Origin: Shinella lacus
GTDB lineage: Bacteria; Pseudomonadota; Alphaproteobacteria; Rhizobiales; Rhizobiaceae
Assembly (NCBI RefSeq): GCF_010994755.1
Contig: NZ_WHSB02000002.1
Location: 496,001 to 560,000 of the forward strand
DNA: 64,000 nt
Direction of reading: 5' to 3'
Shown: piece after piece, positions 9,105 to 16,917 of the stretch
Numbering within the stretch: the stretch's first letter is position 1
Layout of the letters: each line of letters begins with the position of its first letter
Translations under genes and position numbers: made by a program
The notes under the pieces: model-generated
What the model saw: only the letters and a program-made list of their open reading frames with translations
Told to the model about the DNA's origin: nothing
Database searches by the model: none

Positions 9105-9971
9105 TCATTGGGGCTGGAATTCATCCCAGCAGGCGCGCGAGAGCCTGCCGATGGTTTCCAGCGATAGCGTGTACCCCGGCGTGCCGTCGGGCATGGCCTG
9201 CGGCACTTCATCGGTGAAGGCGCAGAGGATGTAGAAGGGATTTCCGTCGCGATAGACGATGCCGCAGTTCATGCGGCCGCGCTTGCCCGTGCCGCCCTTG
9301 TGGGCGACGACCGCGCCGAACGGCAGCCTGGAGGGGATCGCGTAGCGCAGGATCTGGTTCTTCAGGGTTTGCAGCGCAAAGGCACAGAGCGCCTGCGAGC
9401 ATCCAAGCAGGCGGGCACTTTCCTCAGAAGTCTGCGCATGGAGGATCGCCTGCAGCAGGAACGCCTGGTCGCGCGCGGTCGTGGTGGTGACGGAGGTCAG
9501 CGTGTGATCCGGCGAGAGCGCGAGCGGCGGAATGAGGAAGCGGTGATGCGTGCCGGCCATGCCGATCGCCTTGCAATAGCCGTCGACCTCCTCCAGCGTC
9601 AGCCGCTCGAACACCATCTTGGTGCAGACATTGTCGCTCAGCACCATCATGCCGGTGATGGCGTCGCGCAGCGAAATGACGATGCCGGGCGTCAGGTAGC
9701 GGAACATGCCGCTCGCCACTTCCTCGGCATAGCGCGCCTCGTAGGTGATCTTTTCGTCGAGATCGAGCCGGCCGTCCTCGGCCGCCTTCAGCGCCGCCAT
9801 CATGATCGACGTCTTGCGGGTGCTGGCGGACGGTGTCTCCTCGTCGGCGCCGCGCTCATAGGTCTCGCCCGTCAGGAGGTTGCGCGCCAGGAAGCGCGTC
9901 ACGAAGGGCTGGGCGTCGCAAATGGCGGCGAGCCGTTCGGCCGCGCGCCCGGAATTCATCAGCCTGTCCAC
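9105..9971 (-). CDS. Cytosolic class-A-beta-lactamase-like serine hydrolase
   Basis: The 288-residue protein belongs to the beta-lactamase class A fold (beta-lactamase2-type enzymes). Start GTG at 9971 has GGAG 7 nt upstream and lies just after the ATPase stop; ATG at 9959 is an alternative. The active-site motifs are S50-T-R-K53, S112-D-N114 and K225-G-G-T-G. The omega-loop segment (about residues 144-166, FLIPPLALSPDHTLTS) shows no ExxLN, so the general base Glu166 of true class A beta-lactamases appears missing. There is no signal peptide, so it should act in the cytoplasm, which is unusual for a beta-lactamase. Embedded between the ATPase and binding-protein genes, it probably hydrolyses an imported amide, ester or D-amino-acid peptide rather than conferring resistance. 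That role is inferred. Confidence 0.88.
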   Translation of the reverse strand: MDRLMNSGRAAERLAAICDAQPFVTRFLARNLLTGETYERGADEETPSASTRKTSIMMAALKAAEDGRLDLDEKITYEARYAEEVASGMFRYLTPGIVISLRDAITGMMVLSDNVCTKMVFERLTLEEVDGYCKAIGMAGTHHRFLIPPLALSPDHTLTSVTTTTARDQAFLLQAILHAQTSEESARLLGCSQALCAFALQTLKNQILRYAIPSRLPFGAVVAHKGGTGKRGRMNCGIVYRDGNPFYILCAFTDEVPQAMPDGTPGYTLSLETIGRLSRACWDEFQPQ

Positions 9972-9972
9972 G

Positions 9973-11601
9973 TCAGTTCTCCAGGCGCCATTTGAGGGAC
10001 ACGCCGCCCCGCGCATTTTGGTCGAGGGCGGGAATGGCCGAGAGGAGACGGCGCGTATAGGCCTCCTTCGGGCTGTCGAAAATCGTGTCGCGGTCGCCCT
10101 CTTCGATGATGCGGCCGTCCTGCATGACGACGACGCGGTCGGCGACCTGCTCGACAACGCCGAGATCGTGGCTGATGAACAGGCACGAGAAGCCGTAGCG
10201 TTTCTGGAGGTCGGAGAAGAGCGCGAGCACCTGCGCCCGCACCGTCACGTCGAGCGCGGAGACCGGCTCGTCGGCGATCAGGAAACGCGGTCGGCGCGCG
10301 ATGGCGCGGGCAATCGCCACGCGCTGGCGCTGGCCGCCGGAGAGTTCATGCGGGTAGCGGCTGGCATAATCGGCATTGAGGCCGACCTCCTCCAGCGTCT
10401 CCAGCGCGCGTTTGCGTTTTGCGGCGGCATCGAGGCCCGGCACCAGCCGCAGCGCTTCTTCGACCAGCGCCAGGATCGTCATGCGCGGATCGAGCGAGGA
10501 ATAGGGATCCTGAAACACCATCTGGCAATTCAGGCGGTAATCCTGCCACTCCTCGTCGCGCGAGCGGCCCTGGAACTGGATCCGGCCGCCGCTTTCCTTC
10601 ACCAGGCCGGCAATGGTGCGGCCAAGCGTGGTCTTGCCGGAGCCCGAACCGCCGACGAGGGCGACGACCTCACCCTCGTGGATGTCAATGCTGACGCCAT
10701 GCAACGCCCGCTTGGCCGCCGCTTTCTTCAGCAGCGACTTGCGGCCGGCATAATCGACGACGATGTCGCGGGCCGAAACCATCGGCGCCTTCGCCGTGTC
10801 GATCGACCGCGGTTCGCCGCGGAACGGCAGCGAGGAGAGCAGTTTTTTCGTATAGGGATGCTGCGGCGCCTCCAGCAGGTCTTCCGTGCGGCCCGCTTCG
10901 ACGATCGCGCCCTTTTCCATCACCACGATGCGGCTGGTGTAACGCGCCACCATCGGCAGGTCGTGGCTGATCAGGAGAACCGCCGTGCCTTCGGCCCGCG
11001 TCAGTTCCACCATCAGTTCCATGACGTCGCGCTGAATGACTGCATCGAGCGCCGTGGTCGGCTCGTCCGCGATCAGCAGAGCGGGCTTCAGCAGCATGAC
11101 CGAGGCCAGCATGATACGCTGGCGCATGCCGCCGGAAAACTCGTGCGGATAGGAGGCGAGCGCGCCTTCCGGATCGCGGATGCCGACCCGGCGCAGCATC
11201 TCCAGGATTCGCGCGCGGCGCTTGTCCGGCGACAGTTTCGTGTGGAGGACCAGGCCCTCCTCAAGCTGGCGGCCGATCGTCATGGACGGGTTGAGCGAGG
11301 TCATCGGCTCCTGGAAGACGACGCCGACCTCGGCGCCGCGCAGGCGCCGCAAATCCCTGTCCTTCATCGTCAGCACATCACGGCCCTTGTAGCGGACCGC
11401 TCCGCCGACAACTTTGATGGCCGGCGGCAACAGGGCGATGAGGGCGCGTGTCGCGAGCGTCTTGCCCGATCCGCTTTCGCCGACGATACCGAAGATTTCG
11501 CCGGCGGCGATGTCGAAGGAGATATCGTTGACCACCTTGTGGCCGGACCGGGCGACCTCCAGCGTGAGGCCGCGAACCGTCAGAAGCGTGTCCACCGTCA
11601 T
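9973..11601 (-). CDS. Peptide-type ABC transporter ATP-binding protein, two fused ATPase domains (DppD-DppF type)
   Basis: This 542-residue protein carries two complete ABC ATPase domains, replacing separate D and F subunits. Domain 1: Walker A GESGSGKT at 41-48, signature FSGGMRQR at 155-162, Walker B LLIADE at 175-180. Domain 2: Walker A GGSGSGKT at 317-324, signature LSGGQRQR, Walker B FLIADE. Each domain carries the oligopeptide-type HPYTKKLL or AYTRRLL tail that packs on the nucleotide. The ATG at 11601 overlaps the upstream permease stop (ATGA). The open frame continues upstream to 12534 antisense to nothing real and simply overlaps the permease gene. It energises import by the two permeases upstream. 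Confidence 0.95.
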   Translation of the reverse strand: MTVDTLLTVRGLTLEVARSGHKVVNDISFDIAAGEIFGIVGESGSGKTLATRALIALLPPAIKVVGGAVRYKGRDVLTMKDRDLRRLRGAEVGVVFQEPMTSLNPSMTIGRQLEEGLVLHTKLSPDKRRARILEMLRRVGIRDPEGALASYPHEFSGGMRQRIMLASVMLLKPALLIADEPTTALDAVIQRDVMELMVELTRAEGTAVLLISHDLPMVARYTSRIVVMEKGAIVEAGRTEDLLEAPQHPYTKKLLSSLPFRGEPRSIDTAKAPMVSARDIVVDYAGRKSLLKKAAAKRALHGVSIDIHEGEVVALVGGSGSGKTTLGRTIAGLVKESGGRIQFQGRSRDEEWQDYRLNCQMVFQDPYSSLDPRMTILALVEEALRLVPGLDAAAKRKRALETLEEVGLNADYASRYPHELSGGQRQRVAIARAIARRPRFLIADEPVSALDVTVRAQVLALFSDLQKRYGFSCLFISHDLGVVEQVADRVVVMQDGRIIEEGDRDTIFDSPKEAYTRRLLSAIPALDQNARGGVSLKWRLEN

Positions 11602-12416
11602 TTCAGACCTCTCATGCGCGGGTCGAGCCTGTCGCGAAGGGCATCGCCCAGAAGATTGATGCCGAGCAGCGTCAGCGCGATGCAGAGGCCGGGAAACAGG
11701 CCGAGCCAGACGGCTTGCTCGATGAACGGCCGGCCGGCGGCCAGCATGTTGCCCCAGGTGGGGGCCGGTGGCGGCACGCCGAGGCCGAGGAAGGAGAGCG
11801 CGCTTTCCGAGAGGATCGCCCAGCCGAACATCGAGGTCGCGAGCACGGTGATCGGCGCCAGGCAATTCGGCAGGATGTGGCGGAACATCGTGAAGAGCTC
11901 GCCATTGCCCATCACCCGCGAGGCCTCGACGAATTCGCGTTCGCGCAACGACAGCACGGCGCCGCGCACCACGCGGGCCATGGAAGGCGTGTAAGCAATG
12001 CCGAGCGCGAAAATGATGCCGTACTGGTTGGCGCCGAAGACGGCGAGCAGGCCGAGCGCCAGCAGGATGCCCGGGAAGGCCAGCAGCGCATTGTTGACCG
12101 CCATGATGACGCCATCCACCCAGCCGCGGGCATAGCCGCTGACGAGGCCGATGAGCGTGCCGCAGATCGTCGCGAAGCCGACGGTCAAGACGCCGATCCA
12201 CACGCTGGCGCGCGCGCCGATCATCAGGCGGCTGAGCACGTCGCGGCCGAATTCGTCGGTGCCGAGCAGGTGCGCGTCGCTCGGTGCGGCAAGCCTTGCC
12301 GTGAAGGACAGCTTCATCGGGTCGAACGGCGTCCAGACGAGGCCGATGGCGGCGGTGATGAGCAGGATGGCGATCAGCGTGCCGCCGATGAGCCCGTTGA
12401 GAGAGACCTTTTTCAT
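11598..12416 (-). CDS. Peptide-type ABC transporter permease (DppC-like)
   Basis: The 272-residue inner-membrane permease has the DppC/OppC architecture: an N-terminal membrane segment (LIAILLITAAIGLVW), the HLLGTDEFGRDVLSRLMIGAR motif of this family, then five further hydrophobic segments. The EAA loop lies around FVEASRVMGNGELFTMFRHILPN. Start ATG 12416 overlaps the DppB-like stop by 4 bp, and its own stop overlaps the ATPase start by 4 bp, so dppB-dppC-ATPase are tightly translationally coupled. Confidence 0.94.
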   Translation of the reverse strand: MKKVSLNGLIGGTLIAILLITAAIGLVWTPFDPMKLSFTARLAAPSDAHLLGTDEFGRDVLSRLMIGARASVWIGVLTVGFATICGTLIGLVSGYARGWVDGVIMAVNNALLAFPGILLALGLLAVFGANQYGIIFALGIAYTPSMARVVRGAVLSLREREFVEASRVMGNGELFTMFRHILPNCLAPITVLATSMFGWAILSESALSFLGLGVPPPAPTWGNMLAAGRPFIEQAVWLGLFPGLCIALTLLGINLLGDALRDRLDPRMRGLK

Positions 12417-13357
12417 TCGGCAACAACCCGCGGATCAAAGAGGGGATACAGCAGGTCGACGACGAGGTTGACGAGCACGTAGGACAGCGACACGAACAGC
12501 AGGCAGCCCTGGATGACCGGGTAATCGCGGGCAAAGATGCTATCGACCATCAGCCGGCCGAGGCCCGGAATGGTGAACACCGTCTCGATGACGGCGATGC
12601 CGCCGAGGAGATTGCCGAGGATCAGGCCGATCATCGTCCAGGTCGGGCCGAAGGCGTTCTTGAAGGCGTGCCGCCAGAGCACCGCGCTTTCCGAAAGGCC
12701 CTTCGCACGGGCATGGGTAATGTAGTCGAGGCGCAGCACTTCCAGCGTCGAGGCGCGCGCCATGCGGATCAGCACGCCCATTTCGTGGATGACCAGCGTC
12801 ATCACCGGCAGCACGAGATAGAGCAGGCCGCCGACGACGTTGTCGCCGATCGAGACGTAGCCGAGCACCGGCAACCAGCCGAGCTTGAGGCCGAAGAACA
12901 GCAGCAGCAGAAGGCCGAGCCAGAAGGTCGGGATCGACAGAAGCACGGTCGCAGTGCCGACCAACACCAGGTCCGTCAAACTGTTCTGACGCCAGGCGGC
13001 GATCACGCCGGCCGGCACGGCGATAAGGCTTGCCAGCAGCACGGCGACCACGACGATCTCGGCACTGACCAGAAAGCGCGAGACCACCAGCGGCAGCACC
13101 GCCTCGTCGTTGACGATCGACCGGCCGAAATCGCCATGCAGGACGTTGCCCGCCCAGATCAGGAATTGCTGCGGCATCGACTTGTCGAGGCCGAGTTCGA
13201 CGCGCATGGCCGCGATCTGGTCGGGCTGCGCCATATCGCCGAGCATGAGGGCGGCGGGATCACCGGGAATGAGGCGGATCAGCGCGAAGACCGTGATCGA
13301 TACGAGCACGATCGTCGGAAGCGCCATCACGAGGCGGTTGAGGATAAAACGTAACAT
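12413..13357 (-). CDS. Peptide-type ABC transporter permease (DppB-like)
   Basis: This 314-residue permease starts with MLRFILNRLVMALPTIVLVS and carries LIRLIPGDPAALMLGD, the DppB/OppB N-terminal signature. Six membrane segments follow, with the EAA loop at DYITHARAKGLSESAVLWRHAFKN. The ATG at 13357 is preceded by GGGGAA; the open frame reaches back to 13399 but the first 14 codons look non-native. It is the first gene of the transporter operon. Gene order on this strand is LysR, LysR, dppB-like, dppC-like, ATPase, serine hydrolase, binding protein, terminator, M20. The 177-bp gap to the LysR gene upstream probably holds the transporter promoter. Confidence 0.94.
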   Translation of the reverse strand: MLRFILNRLVMALPTIVLVSITVFALIRLIPGDPAALMLGDMAQPDQIAAMRVELGLDKSMPQQFLIWAGNVLHGDFGRSIVNDEAVLPLVVSRFLVSAEIVVVAVLLASLIAVPAGVIAAWRQNSLTDLVLVGTATVLLSIPTFWLGLLLLLFFGLKLGWLPVLGYVSIGDNVVGGLLYLVLPVMTLVIHEMGVLIRMARASTLEVLRLDYITHARAKGLSESAVLWRHAFKNAFGPTWTMIGLILGNLLGGIAVIETVFTIPGLGRLMVDSIFARDYPVIQGCLLFVSLSYVLVNLVVDLLYPLFDPRVVAE

Positions 13358-13534
13358 GGGTTCCCCACGATTGGCGGCCGGACTTGCGTCCGCCGTCATC
13401 GGTTTCGTTGCCTAAGACTATGAGGGAATGAGCAAAGACGCGCAATATTATGCGTTTTCGTCATATGTTTATGCAGACTTGGGAAGGAACGCCGGCGGGA
13501 AAAACGCCGGTTCTCGAAGGTCATACGATTGATT

Positions 13535-14440
13535 TCACTCGCCTCTTTGGGAGAGCTGGATCTGTCTCTTCAAGGCGTCGCTCAGCCCTTGCGCCGCGAT
13601 GGACAGCGGCACGCCGTCCGCACGCGCCAAGCCGAATTCCTGCGTCGCCGTCGGTATGAAGGGGCGCTGCACGAGGTTCAGGTGCCGGTAGAGATTCGCA
13701 TAGAAGCTGCTGATGATCGTGATGCCCAGCCCGTGCGCGACGTAGGAGCAGGCCGAGCTGTTGGTATGCGTCTCGATCTTCACCATCTGCTTCACCCCTG
13801 CCCGCTTGAAGGCCTGGTCGAGCGCCATGCGGTTCGGTCTCTGCTTGCCGATCAGGATCAGCGGCACGTTCTTGAGGTGCTTGATGGTGATTTCGTCGAG
13901 CTCGGCGAGCGGGTGGTCCTTCGGAAGGACGCAGACGCTCTGGCCGCTTGCCACCTTGTCGACCACGATGCCCGGCCCCGTCTCGCCCTCCATGCGGAGA
14001 AAACCGAGGTCGATGACCCGGTCGCCGACCAGCTTGCTGATCAGCGTCGTCGTCTCGAAGAAGGTCTCGATGCGCACACCCGGAAAATCGCGCACATAGT
14101 CGATGAGCATGGCGGGCGCAAAGTTCTCCCACATGCTGCTCGGCAGCGCGATGCGGACGATTTCCGGGCCGGACGCGCCGCTGCGCAGGTCTTCGGCATG
14201 GCCGGACATGCGCTCGACGGCGAGCAGCACGTTTTCCGCATCGCGCCCGAGCACCACCGCCTCCGGCGTCGGGATCAGCCGCCCCTTGTCGCGGGCAAAA
14301 AGCGTGATGGCGAGGTCGCTTTCGAGCTGTTGCAGCATGCGGCTCACGCCCGACTGGCTGAGGCCCATGGCCTTGGCGGTCGCAATCGTCGAGCCGGTGG
14401 CAAGCAGCGTGCGCAGGACTTCGAGCAAGCGGATGTTCAT
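13535..14440 (-). CDS. LysR-family transcriptional regulator (first of a tandem pair)
   Basis: The 301-residue protein has an N-terminal LysR winged helix (LLATGSTIATAKAMGLSQSGVSRMLQQLE, about residues 12-40) and a C-terminal periplasmic-binding-like effector domain. Its helix-turn-helix begins ATGSTIA, as does that of the next gene, so the two look like paralogues from a tandem duplication that have since diverged. It lies between the second LysR gene and the peptide transporter operon on the same strand, so transporter control is the natural guess. The effector could be the imported compound. LysR proteins usually bind a palindromic T-N11-A site near their own or a neighbouring promoter. 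Confidence 0.93.
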   Translation of the reverse strand: MNIRLLEVLRTLLATGSTIATAKAMGLSQSGVSRMLQQLESDLAITLFARDKGRLIPTPEAVVLGRDAENVLLAVERMSGHAEDLRSGASGPEIVRIALPSSMWENFAPAMLIDYVRDFPGVRIETFFETTTLISKLVGDRVIDLGFLRMEGETGPGIVVDKVASGQSVCVLPKDHPLAELDEITIKHLKNVPLILIGKQRPNRMALDQAFKRAGVKQMVKIETHTNSSACSYVAHGLGITIISSFYANLYRHLNLVQRPFIPTATQEFGLARADGVPLSIAAQGLSDALKRQIQLSQRGE

Positions 14441-14467
14441 GGCAACGGCACCTTCGGCTTGTGCATA

Positions 14468-15376
14468 TCAGGACGCCCAGCCGGCAATGTTTTGCAGGAA
14501 AAAGCCGGCTGTCTTGGGCAGCGGGTGTTTTTCGCCGCTGATCAGGCAATAGGTGACCGGAAGTTCCGGCTCAAGGTCGATGAAGCGCAGCGGCAGGTTG
14601 GCAAATTCTCGGGCGATCAGATCGCCGACCAGCGCGATGCCGAGCCCTTCCGCGGCCAGCGCACAGGCACTCGCCACGGAATGCGCTTCCAGAAGCGGCC
14701 GCTGCCTGAGGCCATGCTGATAGAACAGCGCTTCGAGCTGGTGGCGAACCGGTCGTTCCCGGTTGAGCACGATCAGGTCTTGCCCCTTCAGATCCGCGAT
14801 CGCCAGCGACGCGCGGCCGGCCAGCGGATGGTCGACATGGAGCGCGCAGACAACGCGGGACGGCAGCAGCCTTTCCTGCCGCAAGGCGGGTGTGGCGAAC
14901 GGCAGGCGTGCGAACCCGATATCCGCTTCGCCATCGGCGACCATGCGCTCGATCGCCAGGTAGCTTCCCGATGCAATCTCCACCCGCATCGGCCCATTGG
15001 CCGACAGGAAGGCGCGGATCATCTTCGGCACTGCCGTCGAGGACAGGCTCGCGGGGAAAGCGAGCCTCAGCAGCATCTCGCGCGAGCGGCCGCTTTCCAG
15101 CTCGATCGCTGCGGTCTTCAGCGCGCGCAGCCGATCTGAAATGGCGCGGATCTCCGGCCCCAGCTGCAAACCTTCGCGCGTCGGCGACAGGCGGTTCTTG
15201 TCGCGGTCGAACAGGCGCACGCCGAGATAGTCTTCGAGCTGCTGGAGCAGGCGGCTGGCATTGGACTGCGAAATGCCGATCTCGGCCGCCGCCGCGATCG
15301 TCGAGCCGGTCGCGGCAATGGCGTCATAGGCTTCGATATGCTTCAGGCTGATCGCCGCGTTCTCCGCTTTCGCCAT
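14468..15376 (-). CDS. LysR-family transcriptional regulator (second of a tandem pair)
   Basis: The 302-residue protein has a LysR helix-turn-helix (IAATGSTIAAAAEIGISQSNASRLLQQLEDYLGVRLF) followed by a LysR substrate-binding domain. I place the start at ATG 15376 because GGGGG lies 5 nt upstream; ATG 15388 is possible but would sit directly on its AGGA. It is 27 bp upstream of its paralogue and divergent from the MmgE/PrpD gene, with 110 bp between, the classic layout for a LysR regulator and its target. It may therefore control the MmgE/PrpD gene while the paralogue controls the transporter, or both may act together. Confidence 0.93.
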   Translation of the reverse strand: MAKAENAAISLKHIEAYDAIAATGSTIAAAAEIGISQSNASRLLQQLEDYLGVRLFDRDKNRLSPTREGLQLGPEIRAISDRLRALKTAAIELESGRSREMLLRLAFPASLSSTAVPKMIRAFLSANGPMRVEIASGSYLAIERMVADGEADIGFARLPFATPALRQERLLPSRVVCALHVDHPLAGRASLAIADLKGQDLIVLNRERPVRHQLEALFYQHGLRQRPLLEAHSVASACALAAEGLGIALVGDLIAREFANLPLRFIDLEPELPVTYCLISGEKHPLPKTAGFFLQNIAGWAS

Positions 15377-15486
15377 GAAGACCCCCATTCCTCGATAGAC
15401 CTACCGCAAAACCGCATAAGATTGTGGCTTGCTGAAAAGTCGAACACTTTCGCCCGCGAACCAAGCCTAGCGAGAGACATTCGTCA

Positions 15487-16830
15487 ATGACCAGCATACT
15501 TCCCGAAATCGCGCGCCGCCTTTCGCTGCGAACTACATTTTCCGAGACCGCGATGGAGCGTGCCCGCGATGCCGTCATTGACACGCTCGGCTGCATGATT
15601 GCCGGCGGCCACGATCCGGCCGTGCAGGCCGTCGTCAATGCGTTTGGGGACGAAATGTCCAGCGGCGGCGGTTGCTGGCTGGTCACCGGCGGTGCGGCGC
15701 CGTCCTCGCTGGCCGCCCTGGTGAATGGGACGGCGGCGCATGCGCTGGACTTCGACGACAATTTCCACCCTGCCCGGGCGCACGCCTCCGCCGTCCTCGT
15801 CCCGGCTCTTCTTGCCGTGGCGGGAGCAGGCCGCACCAGCGGCCGCCACTTTCTGGAAGCCTATCTGACCGGACTGGAAGCACAGGCCGCCGTCGGCTTC
15901 GGCGTCAATCCCTCGCATTACAACAGAGGCTGGCATGGCACATCGACCGTCGGCACGATCGGCGCTGCCGCAGGTGTCGCCCGCCTGCTGGGCGCCGGTA
16001 TCGAGCAGACGGCGCACGCGATGAGCCTCGCAACCTCCATGGCCTGCGGCCCCAAGGGCCAATTCGGCACCCCGGCAAAACCGCTTCATGCCGGCATAGC
16101 CGCGCGCAACGCCGTCGAGGCCGCCCGCCTTGCGCTTGCCGGCAGCGCCGGCCGGCTCGATATTCTGGAGAGACCGCAAGGTTTTCTGGATCTCTTCGGC
16201 GGCGATGAACCGCGAGGCTGGACAGATTGGCCGATGGAGGACGCGCATGTCATCGAGACACGCGGCCTCGTCACCAAACGCCATCCTTGCTGCGCCTCGA
16301 CCCATCGGGCAATCGACGCGCTTCTCGACCTGAAGCATGAGCACAATCTGACAGCGGCGGACATCGTGCGCATCGAAACGAAGGTCGGACTCTCCGCCAT
16401 ACGCAACCTTGTCTATCGCGAGCCGGAGAACGGCATGCAGGCCCGGTTCTCGATGCACTATTGCCTGGCGACGGCCTTGGTGCATGACGGGCTCAGCCTG
16501 AAGGATTTCGAACCTTGCGCCCTGCATCGTCCGCAGATCCAGGCGCTCATGAGCCGGATCGAAATGACCTCCTACACGGCGGAAGAGGAGCGCGGCCACG
16601 AGCGCCTGCCCCATCTTGTCGCCGTGACCTTGAAAAATGGAACCGTCCTGCGCCACGCGCGCCTGCATGCCAAGGGCTCGCGCGAGGATGCGCTGGACGC
16701 GGATCAAAGGCGGCGAAAGTTTGCCGACTGCCTGCAATGGGGCGGGCATCGTACGGACGACGGCCTTTATGATCGGCTTCTTGCGCTTCCAAGCCTGTCG
16801 TCGATAAACGAGGCACTCCCACCAGTGTAA
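15487..16830 (+). CDS. MmgE/PrpD family protein
   Basis: This 447-residue protein belongs to the MmgE/PrpD family, which includes 2-methylcitrate dehydratase, cis-aconitate decarboxylase and many uncharacterised lyases. Family signatures are visible: ARDAVIDTLGCMIAGG near the N-terminus, LVNGTAAHALDFDD, HASAVLVPALLAV, and GTSTVGTIGAAAGVARLLG. The C-terminal subdomain (HPCCASTHRAIDALLDL) is intact. No prpB, prpC or aconitase gene lies nearby, so a methylcitrate-cycle role is not supported. Context ties it to the LysR pair and the peptide transporter; substrate unknown. It is on the opposite strand to the LysR genes and followed after 87 bp by the KaiC-like gene, which may or may not share its transcript. 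Confidence 0.9.
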   Translation: MTSILPEIARRLSLRTTFSETAMERARDAVIDTLGCMIAGGHDPAVQAVVNAFGDEMSSGGGCWLVTGGAAPSSLAALVNGTAAHALDFDDNFHPARAHASAVLVPALLAVAGAGRTSGRHFLEAYLTGLEAQAAVGFGVNPSHYNRGWHGTSTVGTIGAAAGVARLLGAGIEQTAHAMSLATSMACGPKGQFGTPAKPLHAGIAARNAVEAARLALAGSAGRLDILERPQGFLDLFGGDEPRGWTDWPMEDAHVIETRGLVTKRHPCCASTHRAIDALLDLKHEHNLTAADIVRIETKVGLSAIRNLVYREPENGMQARFSMHYCLATALVHDGLSLKDFEPCALHRPQIQALMSRIEMTSYTAEEERGHERLPHLVAVTLKNGTVLRHARLHAKGSREDALDADQRRRKFADCLQWGGHRTDDGLYDRLLALPSLSSINEALPPV

Positions 16831-16889
16831 CCAAAATTGGACATTCGTCCCGCCTCGCCGCTGTTGCCATGTGACGGGCCGGCTCTATG

Positions 16890-16906
16890 TATCGCCCGAC
16901 GCGATA
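16890..16906. repeat. Small inverted repeat against the KaiC-like gene ribosome site
   Basis: TATCGC (16890-16895) and GCGATA (16901-16906) form a 6-bp inverted repeat with a 5-nt loop. The right arm abuts GAGGAAG, the likely ribosome site of the KaiC-like gene (ATG 16918). A hairpin here could modulate initiation or could be chance. Confidence 0.35.
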
Positions 16907-16917
16907 GAGGAAGATGC

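Noticed and set aside
13482-13512. Hairpin-like AACGCCGG/CCGGCGTT sequence between the LysR gene and the dppB-like gene
   Set aside because: The arms pair only with a bulge and no U-run follows on either strand; not strong enough to call a terminator.
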